A DNA stretch of 64,000 bases from Microcella alkalica (GTDB taxonomy: Bacteria; Actinomycetota; Actinomycetes; Actinomycetales; Microbacteriaceae), in assembly GCF_014137945.1 (NCBI RefSeq), contig NZ_JACGWX010000002.1:1-64000 (forward strand), given 5' to 3'. Positions 45,175 to 52,985 of this stretch are shown here, piece after piece. The notes under the pieces are model-generated. The model did no database searches and was not told the origin of the DNA. It worked only from the letters and a program-made list of their open reading frames with translations. Within the stretch, counting starts at the first letter, position 1, and each line of letters starts with the position of its first letter. The position numbers were made by a program, and so were the translations under genes.

Positions 45175-45190
45175 TTCTCTGCAAAGAGAA
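45175..45190. repeat. inverted repeat TTCTCT-GCAA-AGAGAA
   Basis: A perfect 6+4+6 palindrome just outside the insertion sequence. It lies 12 bp from the left end of the element and 57 bp before the fbiC -10. It could be an operator or a short terminator. No other copy was seen. Confidence 0.35.
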
Positions 45191-45194
45191 CTCA

Positions 45195-45202
45195 GCATAA
45201 CG
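45195..45202 (+). repeat. 8-bp target site duplication, left copy
   Basis: GCATAACG directly precedes the element; an identical copy follows the right end at 46626-46633. Eight base pairs is the usual duplication of the ISL3 family. Confidence 0.85.
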
Positions 45203-46625
45203 GGCTCTTCGCAGTTGAGGGTGTAGACCTCCGTGCCGCGTCGTTGCCGGGGTAGAGGTCGAGGTCTTCCAGGATGGGAGTTCCTACGCTCACCGTCCGA
45301 AAGACCTCGACGTGCTCAACGCTACCTTCGACGCGCCCTGCCTCACCACGTTCTGCCGGCTCGACGAGCTCGGTCTGGAGGTGACGGGTCAACGGCTTGA
45401 GCGCGACCGGGCGGTGCTCGCCTGCCGGGTCATCGAGGCCGACGACTGGTGCCGCGCCTGCGGCTGCCGGGGCGTGCCGCGCGACACGGTCACGCGTAGG
45501 TTGGCGCATGCGCCGTTCGGGCATCGGCCGACGACCTTGCTGCTGCGCCTGCGCCGGTATCGCTGCAGCGGATGCGGCCGCGTCTGGCGGCAGGACACGG
45601 CCGCGGCGGCGGAGCCGCGTGCGAAGATCTCTCGCGCGGGACTGCGCTGGGCGCTGGACGCGCTGGTGCTCGACCATCTCACCGTCTCGCGCGTCGCGGC
45701 CGGCCTGGGCGTCGCCTGGCACACCGCCAACACCGCCGTGCTCGAGGAGGGCAGGCGCCGCCTGCTCGACGACCCGGCACGGTTCGAGGGGGTCGCGGTG
45801 CTGGGCGTGGACGAGCACGTCTGGCGTCACACGCGCCGCGGCGACCGCTACGTGACCGTCATCATCGACCTCACCCCGATCCGCGACAAGACGGGGCCAG
45901 CCAGGCTGCTGGACATGGTCGAGGGCCGCTCCAAGCACGCGTTCCAGCAGTGGCTCGCCGCCCGACCTCAGGCGTGGCGAGACGGCGTCGAAGTTGTCGC
46001 GATGGACGGCTTCTCCGGCTTCAAGACCGCCACCGTCGAGGAGCTGCCCGAGGCGGTGGCCGTCATGGATCCGTTCCACGTCGTCCGCCTCGCCGGCAAC
46101 GCGCTCGACAGCTGCCGGCGGCGCGTCCAGCAGCAGATCCACGGCCACCGCGGCCGCAAGGGCGATCCGCTCTACGCCGCCCGCCGCACCCTCCACACCG
46201 GTGCCGCGTTCCACACGCCGCGCCAGCAGCAGCGGCTCGACGCGCTCTTCGCCGACGAGCGGCATGCCGCCGTCGAGGTCACCTGGGGCATCTACCAGCA
46301 CATGGTCGCCTCCTACCGCGACCCCGACCGAGCCGCGGGCAAGCAGCTGATGATCGAGCTGATCGACACGGTCAGCGTCGGCGTCCCCGGGGCGCTCCGC
46401 GAGGTCATCGCCCTCGGCCGGACGCTGAAACAGCGCGCCGCCGACGTGCTCGCCTACTTCGACCGGCCCGGCACCTCGAACGGGCCGACCGAGGCGATCA
46501 ATGGCCGTCTCGAGCACCTCCGCGGCTCCGCCCTCGGCTTCCGCAACCTCACCAACTACATCGCCCGATCCCTGCTCGAGGCCGGAGGCTTTAGACCGTT
46601 GCTACACCCCCAAATGCGATGAGCC
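45203..46625 (+). mobile_element. ISL3-family insertion sequence, intact
   Basis: 1423 bp. The left inverted repeat is 45203-45226 and the right one 46602-46625; they match at 21 of 24 positions. Perfect 8-bp duplications flank both ends, so it inserted as a unit and neither end has been lost since. A single full-length transposase is inside, and its stop codon lies within the right repeat. It separates the core fbiC gene from the AT-richer accessory cluster. Confidence 0.9.
45312..46622 (+). CDS. ISL3 family transposase
   Basis: 436 aa. The N-terminal zinc-binding region has Cys47/Cys50 and Cys85/Cys88 (DDWCRACGCRG, RCSGCGRVWRQD). A helix-turn-helix (about 105-145) precedes the DDE domain, with Asp167 (VLGVDEHVW), Asp232 (VVAMDGFSGF) and Glu394 (NGPTEAINGRLE). 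The frame is open and complete, so the element may be active. The start is GTG 45312. The last codons run into the right inverted repeat. Confidence 0.93.
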   Translation: MLNATFDAPCLTTFCRLDELGLEVTGQRLERDRAVLACRVIEADDWCRACGCRGVPRDTVTRRLAHAPFGHRPTTLLLRLRRYRCSGCGRVWRQDTAAAAEPRAKISRAGLRWALDALVLDHLTVSRVAAGLGVAWHTANTAVLEEGRRRLLDDPARFEGVAVLGVDEHVWRHTRRGDRYVTVIIDLTPIRDKTGPARLLDMVEGRSKHAFQQWLAARPQAWRDGVEVVAMDGFSGFKTATVEELPEAVAVMDPFHVVRLAGNALDSCRRRVQQQIHGHRGRKGDPLYAARRTLHTGAAFHTPRQQQRLDALFADERHAAVEVTWGIYQHMVASYRDPDRAAGKQLMIELIDTVSVGVPGALREVIALGRTLKQRAADVLAYFDRPGTSNGPTEAINGRLEHLRGSALGFRNLTNYIARSLLEAGGFRPLLHPQMR

Positions 46626-46633
46626 GCATAACG
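46626..46633 (+). repeat. 8-bp target site duplication, right copy
   Basis: GCATAACG, identical to 45195-45202. The pre-insertion sequence would have read ...CAGCATAACGGGCACATTC.... Confidence 0.85.
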
Positions 46634-46780
46634 GGCACATTCGACACACTTAATCTGAACAGCGAAGTTCGATAATGGGTGTCCCTGAGCGTAACCCTTA
46701 AGTCGGGAAAATTCCCCTCCTGCCAGGTGATATGAAAGCGCGCCGCGCAGGTCAGGTATTGTCCGCCGCGATGGCGCATA

Positions 46781-46793
46781 CTCTTTCCAAGAG
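46781..46793 (-). terminator. weak hairpin downstream of the hydroxyacyl-CoA dehydrogenase gene
   Basis: CTCTT-TCC-AAGAG lies 12 bp after the stop of the reverse-strand gene, in AT-rich DNA. The rest of 46634-46804 shows no gene. Confidence 0.35.
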
Positions 46794-46804
46794 CATTATT
46801 CGCA

Positions 46805-47650
46805 CTATTTCCACTCAAAGAACCCCTTACCTGTCTTGCGACCGAGTTCGCCCGCGGCAATCTTCGCCCGCAGTATCTCGGGCGGTGCAAAGCGCGGCCC
46901 CAGCTCAAGAGTGAGGTGCTCGGCGATCGCGAGGCGGACATCGAGACCGACAATATCTGTTGTGCGCAGCGGACCCATTGGATGCCGGTAGCCGAGCGTC
47001 ATTGCGGTATCGATGTCGGCCGCGCTCGCCACGTTTTGCTCCACCATCCGCATCGCTTCCAGTGCTAGGGCAACGCCCAGGCGGGATGAGGCGAATCCGG
47101 GCAGGTCTTTGACGACGATCGAAGTCTTGCCGAGCCCCGCGACCCACGTCACCGCCAAGTTCACGAGCGAGTCCGGGGTGGTCGATCCAACGACGATCTC
47201 CACCAGTTCACTCGCGGGTACCGGGTTGAAGAAGTGAAGCCCTACCAGGTTGTGCGGACGCCGGAGCGCAGAAGCAATCAGGCTGACCGAGAGCGAACTT
47301 GTATTGGTCGCTAATACTCCGGTGGGTGCGACTGCCTCCGCGGCCGCCAGGACCTCTTGCTTCAGAGCCACGGTCTCCGGCACCGCTTCCACGATGAGCT
47401 CACATTGGCTCAGCGCCTCGATGGTGGTGACAGTCCTGAATCGAGTGGTCACGTGATCCACCGAGTCGCGCAGAGTACCGCGCTCCTGGGCCCGCCGCAG
47501 GCTCGCCGAGACACGCTCGCGAGCCGCGCGAGCGGCATGATCGGTTGCCTCGCTGATTGTGACGTGGGCTCCGGAACTGAGGAACGCGTGAGCGATCCCC
47601 GCACCCATTCGACCTCCCCCGATGACTCCCACTCGATGGGGAACGCCCAT
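46805..47650 (-). CDS. 3-hydroxyacyl-CoA dehydrogenase family protein
   Basis: 281 aa, the size of PaaH/3-hydroxybutyryl-CoA dehydrogenase. The NAD-binding loop is GVIGGGRMGAGIA (about 8-20). Catalytic Ser (TNTSSLS), His (GLHFFNPVPA) and Glu (ELVEIV) are present. The asparagine usually found in the C-terminal domain (PGFxxNRL) reads PGFASSRL here, so Ser replaces Asn, as in a known subfamily. It oxidises a 3-hydroxyacyl-CoA with NAD+. It is on the reverse strand, divergent from the small ABM-like gene, and likely belongs to the catabolic cluster. ATG follows GAGGAG. Confidence 0.86.
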   Translation of the reverse strand: MGVPHRVGVIGGGRMGAGIAHAFLSSGAHVTISEATDHAARAARERVSASLRRAQERGTLRDSVDHVTTRFRTVTTIEALSQCELIVEAVPETVALKQEVLAAAEAVAPTGVLATNTSSLSVSLIASALRRPHNLVGLHFFNPVPASELVEIVVGSTTPDSLVNLAVTWVAGLGKTSIVVKDLPGFASSRLGVALALEAMRMVEQNVASAADIDTAMTLGYRHPMGPLRTTDIVGLDVRLAIAEHLTLELGPRFAPPEILRAKIAAGELGRKTGKGFFEWK

Positions 47651-47701
47651 GGCCCACTCCTCGTTTTTCGGTCGAGCGTCTCATCGACGTCCCAACGCCA
47701 G

Positions 47702-47707
47702 TATGAT
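47702..47707 (+). promoter_or_regulatory. candidate -10 box in the divergent region
   Basis: TATGAT lies 42 nt before GTG 47749. TACTGT at 47731 is an alternative. The whole gap (47651-47748) is AT-richer than the core DNA. Confidence 0.35.
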
Positions 47708-47748
47708 CGCGCTCAGAGTATGCGCAAGGCTACTGTCAAGGAGGACAA

Positions 47749-48072
47749 GTGCCACTAGAGATCGCCTTCATTCCGGTCAACGGCGCTCATGCCGACCGTT
47801 TCGCTCAAGCCGCAACCGTTGCGCTCACGGACATCTTCCCCCAGGCACCCGGGTTCATCCGCGGCGAGTGTCGTCGCGGGGTAGAGCGCCCGGACACTTT
47901 CGTGTTGCTCCTTGAGTGGGAGCGGCTGGAGGACCACACTGAGGGGTTCGTGAAGTCGGAACTCTTCATACGCTGGGTCGAGCTCACGGACGGGCTCATC
48001 GCCGGTGCGCCAGTGGTGGAGCACTGGGAGAGCACGAGCGGGCGCGGTTCGGCCGAAAAGGCCCTCGCCTGA
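47749..48072 (+). CDS. ABM-like small (dimeric alpha/beta barrel) protein
   Basis: A 107-aa protein with the pattern of the antibiotic-biosynthesis monooxygenase (ABM) fold: a starting beta strand PLEIAFIPV, a helix HADRFAQAATVALTD, then GFIRGECRRGVERPDTFVLLLEWERLEDHTEGFVKS and a final strand. ABM-like proteins can be cofactor-free monooxygenases or isomerases; active-site residues are not diagnostic. GTG 47749 follows AAGGAGGACAA. The regulator gene starts 24 nt downstream, so they may be cotranscribed. Confidence 0.75.
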   Translation: MPLEIAFIPVNGAHADRFAQAATVALTDIFPQAPGFIRGECRRGVERPDTFVLLLEWERLEDHTEGFVKSELFIRWVELTDGLIAGAPVVEHWESTSGRGSAEKALA

Positions 48073-48095
48073 CCTCAAGTCGGTAGGTGGACAGA

Positions 48096-49961
48096 ATGAA
48101 CACCAACGGCCCTGTTGCTGTCCAGGGTGCCTTGCCGAATGCCGAAGGCGGGCGTGAGTGGGCGATCGCCGGCGTCGAAGTCGCGAGGTCTGGGTATCTC
48201 GAGAACTCCATCCCTAGCGTCGTGAGCCAAGTCGCGGAGCGCGCCCGCAAGCTTCTCGGCATGGACATGTGCGCGGTGATGCTGCCCGACTCCACGCAGT
48301 CACGCTTGATGGTCGCCGGTTCTGCCGGTCTCTCTGGTCAATACATTGAACACCTACACGCCGACCACCCGCTCACTGTCGACCGGAGCGGCACCTCGAC
48401 CCCGAGTCCCTCGGTGGAGGCCTTTGTCTCCGGCCGCACCGTCGATGTCCCCGACATTTCACGGTCTGAGGGGATGGTCAACTGGCGTGAGCTGGCACTC
48501 GCCGAGGGCTATGCCTCTCTTATTGCCACCCCACTCCGAGAGGGCGATCGCACAAACGGTGTCCTGGTGGGCTATTCGCGCGCGCCACGGCACTTCCCTG
48601 ACGAGCAGGTGAACTTGCTCGAGATGTTCGCCGTCCACGCGGGAGCAACGATCAAGGCCGCTCACACCCGCGAGGAACTACAGGCCACCATCGACAAACT
48701 ACATGCGGCCAACGCAGTGCTGCGTCGGCAGCGTCGAAATCTCGAACTCGTGGATCACCAGCACCGTCGGCTACTTCAGGTTATGGCGAACGACGTAGGC
48801 ATCTCGGGCGTTGTCTCCATGCTCGCCGAATTGTTGAACTGTTCAGTCACCGTGGAAGACACGGACGGGAAAGTAGTCGCAACGGCAACAAGCGGAATCT
48901 ACGTCTCACCTCCGCACCGCGCCGAACGGGAGGTACCAACGGCCGCAGAATTACTGGCGAACGTCTTGTCGAAGCGGTCTGGCGCTGCAGAGTTCCCGTC
49001 TCTCGATGGTGAGGGCGCTTCGTTCTGGGTGACCCCGGTGACGCTCCAAAATGAGGTCGTCGCACTTCTCTGGGTGGGACGCCCCAGGTTCCAGCTTGAT
49101 GACGTCGGACGGCTCGGTCTCGAGGGATTCGCGCTGGCCGTCGCGCTCGAGATCTCGAATCAGCGAAACGTTGCGCAGAGATCGTTCCGCCTGTCCAAAG
49201 ATCTCGTGGCCGACATGCTGGTGGAAACTACCCCCGCCGATCGCGCGGCCCTCCTCAAGCGCGCCGCAGCGCTCGGGTACGACTTGGCTGCCAATCACAC
49301 CATCGTGGTCCTCAGACAGGACCCATCGGCGGGGGCCGATGGTCTGCGGCACGGACTGGGCGACACCGCCGCCGGGGTTGTTAGGGAGATCTCTCCTGGC
49401 ACCCTAGTAGGCACAACGGGCGACGACGTGGTCTTGTTGGTGCCATCTGAGGGCTCGCTCTCCGCCGAAGAGGTGGTGGAGGTCATCCGTGCAGACCATC
49501 GACGACGGAATCCTGATCGCTCAGCCTCCGCCCTCGTCTGGGGGGACGTGAGCCATATTGCGGAAGTCGCTGCGGCCTATCGAGCCGCCCACGGCGCATT
49601 CGATCTCCTCGCTCGTCGCAAACCGGACACGGTCTCCCGAATCGGTGATCTGGGTGTTGCCGCACTCCTTCTCTCGCATGGTGATCCGAAAGCCCTCAGT
49701 CAATTCGCTGACCGCCTGCTAGGCCCACTGGACGACATTGATCCTCGCAGGGCGGAGGAGCTTGTTGACACGCTGACCGTGTGGCTGAGGGAGGACCGGT
49801 CAACGAGTCGGGCGGCTGAGCGACTGTTGGTGCACGTCAATACCGTCGGGTACCGGCTGAGGGCTCTGGAAGACCGGCTCGAGAACTCTCTCCACGACAA
49901 CTCCTTCCTCGTCGATCTTCAGATGGCCCTCGCGATTCGGCGCATCAACGCACAATCGTGA
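48096..49961 (+). CDS. GAF-domain PucR-type transcriptional regulator
   Basis: A 621-aa protein. The N-terminal half contains a GAF sensor (about 20-185: ARKLLGMDMCAVMLPD, VDVPDISRSEGMVNW, LIATPLREGDRTNGVLVGYS). A middle region (about 225-370, VSMLAELLNCSVTVEDTDGK) looks like a second sensory module, followed by a PucR-like core and a C-terminal helix-turn-helix of the PucR/CdaR type (LREDRSTSRAAERLLVHVNTVGYRL, about 555-600). It probably activates catabolic genes in response to a bound inducer. The ATG was chosen because the SD AGGTGG is 5 nt upstream; GTG 48087 is a longer option. Confidence 0.88.
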   Translation: MNTNGPVAVQGALPNAEGGREWAIAGVEVARSGYLENSIPSVVSQVAERARKLLGMDMCAVMLPDSTQSRLMVAGSAGLSGQYIEHLHADHPLTVDRSGTSTPSPSVEAFVSGRTVDVPDISRSEGMVNWRELALAEGYASLIATPLREGDRTNGVLVGYSRAPRHFPDEQVNLLEMFAVHAGATIKAAHTREELQATIDKLHAANAVLRRQRRNLELVDHQHRRLLQVMANDVGISGVVSMLAELLNCSVTVEDTDGKVVATATSGIYVSPPHRAEREVPTAAELLANVLSKRSGAAEFPSLDGEGASFWVTPVTLQNEVVALLWVGRPRFQLDDVGRLGLEGFALAVALEISNQRNVAQRSFRLSKDLVADMLVETTPADRAALLKRAAALGYDLAANHTIVVLRQDPSAGADGLRHGLGDTAAGVVREISPGTLVGTTGDDVVLLVPSEGSLSAEEVVEVIRADHRRRNPDRSASALVWGDVSHIAEVAAAYRAAHGAFDLLARRKPDTVSRIGDLGVAALLLSHGDPKALSQFADRLLGPLDDIDPRRAEELVDTLTVWLREDRSTSRAAERLLVHVNTVGYRLRALEDRLENSLHDNSFLVDLQMALAIRRINAQS

Positions 49962-50022
49962 CCCGGCCGTGACTTATTGGTGACGGGCGGCCTTCCCAAG
50001 TACTGCGGAATCAAGGCCCTTT

Positions 50023-50036
50023 TGTGTTTCAACACA
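50023..50036. promoter_or_regulatory. palindrome TGTGTT-TC-AACACA
   Basis: Perfect 6+2+6 palindrome about 126 bp upstream of the FAD monooxygenase start. Placed after the PucR gene, it is a candidate binding site for that regulator or another one. Confidence 0.5.
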
Positions 50037-50112
50037 GTGTCATCCAGACAAGATGATGTTGGCCCACATGGACTCGCAAGGTGGAACACTCGAATACTGA
50101 CCGTCAACAGTT

Positions 50113-50130
50113 CACGTCGTGTGTGACGTG
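50113..50130. promoter_or_regulatory. inverted repeat CACGTC-GTGTGT-GACGTG
   Basis: Perfect 6-bp arms with a 6-bp centre, 32 bp upstream of the monooxygenase GTG. An operator this close to the start would affect transcription or fold in the leader. Confidence 0.5.
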
Positions 50131-50162
50131 GGATCAACGACGATCACTGGAGAGGTGTCACG

Positions 50163-51362
50163 GTGAATTACACCGGGAAGCGAGTCGCCGTAATCGGCGG
50201 ATCTATCGGAGGCCTCACGACAGGCCTTCTCCTTCGCGATTTGGGGTTCGAGGTCGATGTGTATGAGCGCACCCCCGGCGAGCTCGATGGTCGCGGGGGA
50301 GGGATCGTGTTGCAGCCGGAGGTGCTCCGCTGGTTTAAGGAGCGCAGCGAGCTCACCCCGGGGCAGATCTCCACTCACTCCCGCGTCATGCGCGTCATCG
50401 GGGACGGCAACAGCGTTGAGTTCGAGGAAGAGGTCGAGTGGCGCTTCACCTCCTGGGGAACTCTCTACCGCGCGCTCCTGTCAGACTTTGGTCGCGAGAA
50501 CTACCACCTCGGGCACACTTTCGTCGGTCTCGACCAGAGTTCCGACTCGGTGTCCGTGAGGTTCGCCAACGGCCGCAGCGCAGACGCAGACCTCGCTATC
50601 TTTGCTGACGGCATCACGTCGGTGGGTCGGAAACGTCTTCTGCCAGACCACCAGCTCGACTACGTAGGGTACATCGGGTGGCGTGGGACGGTGCCCGAGA
50701 CGCAGCTGAGTTCAGAAACACGGGCGGTTCTGGGCGATTCCCTCACCTACTCATTCGCCGACCAGACCCACATCTGCATGTACCCCATTCCCGGACCCGG
50801 TGATGCGGTGGAGGTCGGCGGGCGTCTCCTGAACTATGTCTGGTATCGCAATATTCCGGGCACAACTGAACTCGATGAAATCATGACCGACACCTTCGGG
50901 TTTCGGGGCGAGGTATCTGTGCACCCTGGCAAAGTGCAAGAGCGGTACGTCGAGGAAATGAAAGATGCTGCATCCACACTCGCGCCGGCGGCGACGGAGT
51001 TAGTGCGATCAACGGCGCAACCCTACATCCAACCAATCATGGATTTCCGCCCGCCACGAATGGTGTTCGGTCGGGCCGTTACCATCGGCGACTCGGCATT
51101 CGTCGCGCGGCCGCACGCCGCCGCAGGCACAGCGAAGGCCGCTGCGGAGGCCTGGGCACTCGCCGACGCCCTGTTGGCCGCGAAGGGGGACATCGACGGT
51201 GCGTTGCGAGCCTGGGAGCCCCGACAGCTAGAGGTAGGAAATGCCTTGCTTGATCGCATCAAGATCATGGGCCGCGCCGCTCAGATCGACAACACCTGGA
51301 CGCCCCACGACCGCAGGTTGCGCTTCGGCTTGCTCGAAGGCGCTCTTCAGCCCGCGTACTAG
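50163..51362 (+). CDS. FAD-dependent monooxygenase, 2,6-dihydroxypyridine 3-monooxygenase-like
   Basis: A 399-aa group A flavoprotein hydroxylase. It has the GxGxxG-type loop VIGGSIGGLTTGLLLRDLG (about 10-28), the mid-domain WRGTVPETQ and the FAD motif GDSAFVARPHAAAGTAKAA. The order GGGIVLQPE, WRFTSWGTLY, GYIGWRG, YPIPG, RPHAAAG matches my recollection of the dihydroxypyridine hydroxylase of nicotine degraders. It would hydroxylate an aromatic or N-heteroaromatic ring using NADH and O2. The GTG start follows AGAGG. Its exact substrate is unknown. Confidence 0.85.
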   Translation: MNYTGKRVAVIGGSIGGLTTGLLLRDLGFEVDVYERTPGELDGRGGGIVLQPEVLRWFKERSELTPGQISTHSRVMRVIGDGNSVEFEEEVEWRFTSWGTLYRALLSDFGRENYHLGHTFVGLDQSSDSVSVRFANGRSADADLAIFADGITSVGRKRLLPDHQLDYVGYIGWRGTVPETQLSSETRAVLGDSLTYSFADQTHICMYPIPGPGDAVEVGGRLLNYVWYRNIPGTTELDEIMTDTFGFRGEVSVHPGKVQERYVEEMKDAASTLAPAATELVRSTAQPYIQPIMDFRPPRMVFGRAVTIGDSAFVARPHAAAGTAKAAAEAWALADALLAAKGDIDGALRAWEPRQLEVGNALLDRIKIMGRAAQIDNTWTPHDRRLRFGLLEGALQPAY

Positions 51363-51405
51363 AACCGTGCGGCGTCATGCCGTGCACTGATGTAGGAGGT
51401 AAGAA

Positions 51406-52440
51406 ATGAAAGCGCTTGTTTACAACGGTCCCGACAGCATTGAGTGGACGGAACGCCCTGATCCGAAGATCGAGCAGGACACGGACGTCATCATGAAGGT
51501 GACTACGACCACGATTTGCGGCTCCGACACCCATATTCTGAAGGGTGGCGTCCCCGACACTCCCCTCGGCACGATCCTCGGTCACGAAGGTGTAGGAATC
51601 GTCGAAGAGGTGGGGCCGGCTGTGCACAACGTGGTGCCGGGTGATCGCGTTCTCGCCACGTGCGTGTCGGCCTGTGGGCATTGCCGGTTCTGCACTTCCG
51701 GCCAGTACGGGCAGTGCCTGAACGGCGGCTGGGCGCTGGGTCACCTGATCGACGGTGTGCAGGCCGAGTTCGCGCGGGTACCATTCGCGCAGAACTCCAT
51801 GTATCGCATCCCTGACTCGCTGAGCGATGAGCAGGTCGTCTTCTTGACCGACATCCTCTCGACCGGATTCGAGACTGGTGTGCTGGCGGGCCAGGTCGCC
51901 CCGGGCGACACCGTCGTCATAGTGGGGGCAGGCCCGGTCGGTCTGTCGACCGTGCTCACGGGGCGGCTGTTCTCCCCTGCGAATTTAGTTGTCGTGGATC
52001 TCGTCGAATCTCGGCGCAAGAAGGCACTCGAGCTCGGAGCCACGCACGCAGTTGCTCCGGAAGACGCGAAAGAGCTCGTGATGGAGCTGACGGGCGGACT
52101 CGGCGCAGACGTCACGATCGAGGCAGCCGGCTTCCCGGCGCCTTTCGAGCTGGCAGCCGACCTTGTTCGGTCGGGGGGACGTATCGCCAACATCGGCGTT
52201 CACGAGGAGCCCGTGACGCTCCACCTCGAGACTCTATGGGCGAAGCAGGTGACTATCACCACGGGCATACCGTCAACCCTCAAGATTCCCCAGTTGATGC
52301 GAGCGATTGAGACCGGCTCCCTGGACGCCACTGCGCTGATCAGCCACCGCATGCCGCTCTCGGAGACCGTGAAGGGTTACGACACGTTCAAGAATGCAGC
52401 CAAGACAAACGCTCTGAAGGTGGTGCTGACCAATGGCTAA
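51406..52440 (+). CDS. zinc-dependent alcohol dehydrogenase (MDR family)
   Basis: A 344-aa medium-chain dehydrogenase. Catalytic zinc ligands Cys38, His60 and Glu61 (ICGSDTH, LGHEGVG) and structural zinc Cys90/93/96/104 are complete. The NAD-binding motif is VGAGPVGLST (about 174-183). It resembles the AdhB-like/isopropanol dehydrogenase group. It would oxidise an alcohol or reduce an aldehyde in the pathway. ATG follows AGGAGG. The cupin gene starts inside its last codons (8-nt overlap). Confidence 0.88.
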   Translation: MKALVYNGPDSIEWTERPDPKIEQDTDVIMKVTTTTICGSDTHILKGGVPDTPLGTILGHEGVGIVEEVGPAVHNVVPGDRVLATCVSACGHCRFCTSGQYGQCLNGGWALGHLIDGVQAEFARVPFAQNSMYRIPDSLSDEQVVFLTDILSTGFETGVLAGQVAPGDTVVIVGAGPVGLSTVLTGRLFSPANLVVVDLVESRRKKALELGATHAVAPEDAKELVMELTGGLGADVTIEAAGFPAPFELAADLVRSGGRIANIGVHEEPVTLHLETLWAKQVTITTGIPSTLKIPQLMRAIETGSLDATALISHRMPLSETVKGYDTFKNAAKTNALKVVLTNG

Positions 52441-52873
52441 CGACGTCAAGTTCTTGAGTGACCTGCCCCTCGCCGGCACCGTCATCGGCGTCGATTTCGA
52501 GGGATGGTCCGATGACCTTAAGGAGGAGTTCGAGACACATGCCTTCGATGGGCACGTGGGATCTCGACTTCTCAGCGAGAACGATCGCGTGCGTGTCTGG
52601 GAAATCCGTCTCGCCCCAGGCGAACGGTGGCACGCGCATCGGCACGTTCTCGACTACTTCTGGACGGCAGTGAACGCCGGTACGAGTCGACAGCACACCT
52701 TCGACGGCACCACTCGCGATGTGTCGTACGAAGCGGGTGAGACTCGACACTTCCATTTCGGAGTAGGCGAGTATCTCCTGCATGATATCGAGAATGTAGG
52801 GAGTTCCGAGTTGGTATTCACCACAGTGGAGCACCTGAATTCTGATAATGAGGCGCTCCCAGTCGGCGGGTAA
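52433..52873 (+). CDS. cupin-fold protein
   Basis: A 146-aa protein with one cupin barrel. HAHRHVLDYFW is the metal-binding motif 1 and the later HFHFGVGEYLLHDIENVGSSEL supplies motif 2. It may bind Fe, Mn or Ni and act as a dioxygenase, isomerase or lyase. It overlaps the alcohol dehydrogenase end by 8 nt, so translation is coupled. Substrate unknown. Confidence 0.78.
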   Translation: MANDVKFLSDLPLAGTVIGVDFEGWSDDLKEEFETHAFDGHVGSRLLSENDRVRVWEIRLAPGERWHAHRHVLDYFWTAVNAGTSRQHTFDGTTRDVSYEAGETRHFHFGVGEYLLHDIENVGSSELVFTTVEHLNSDNEALPVGG

Positions 52874-52985
52874 TGCGCGATGCCGGGGGGTGCGCAAGCC
52901 AGGCGCCCCTCGCAGATTCACAGGCGGCAGTCATCTTTGGCGGCAAATCGCGTGTATTCAGTTATCCCACAAACTTTAAGGAACA

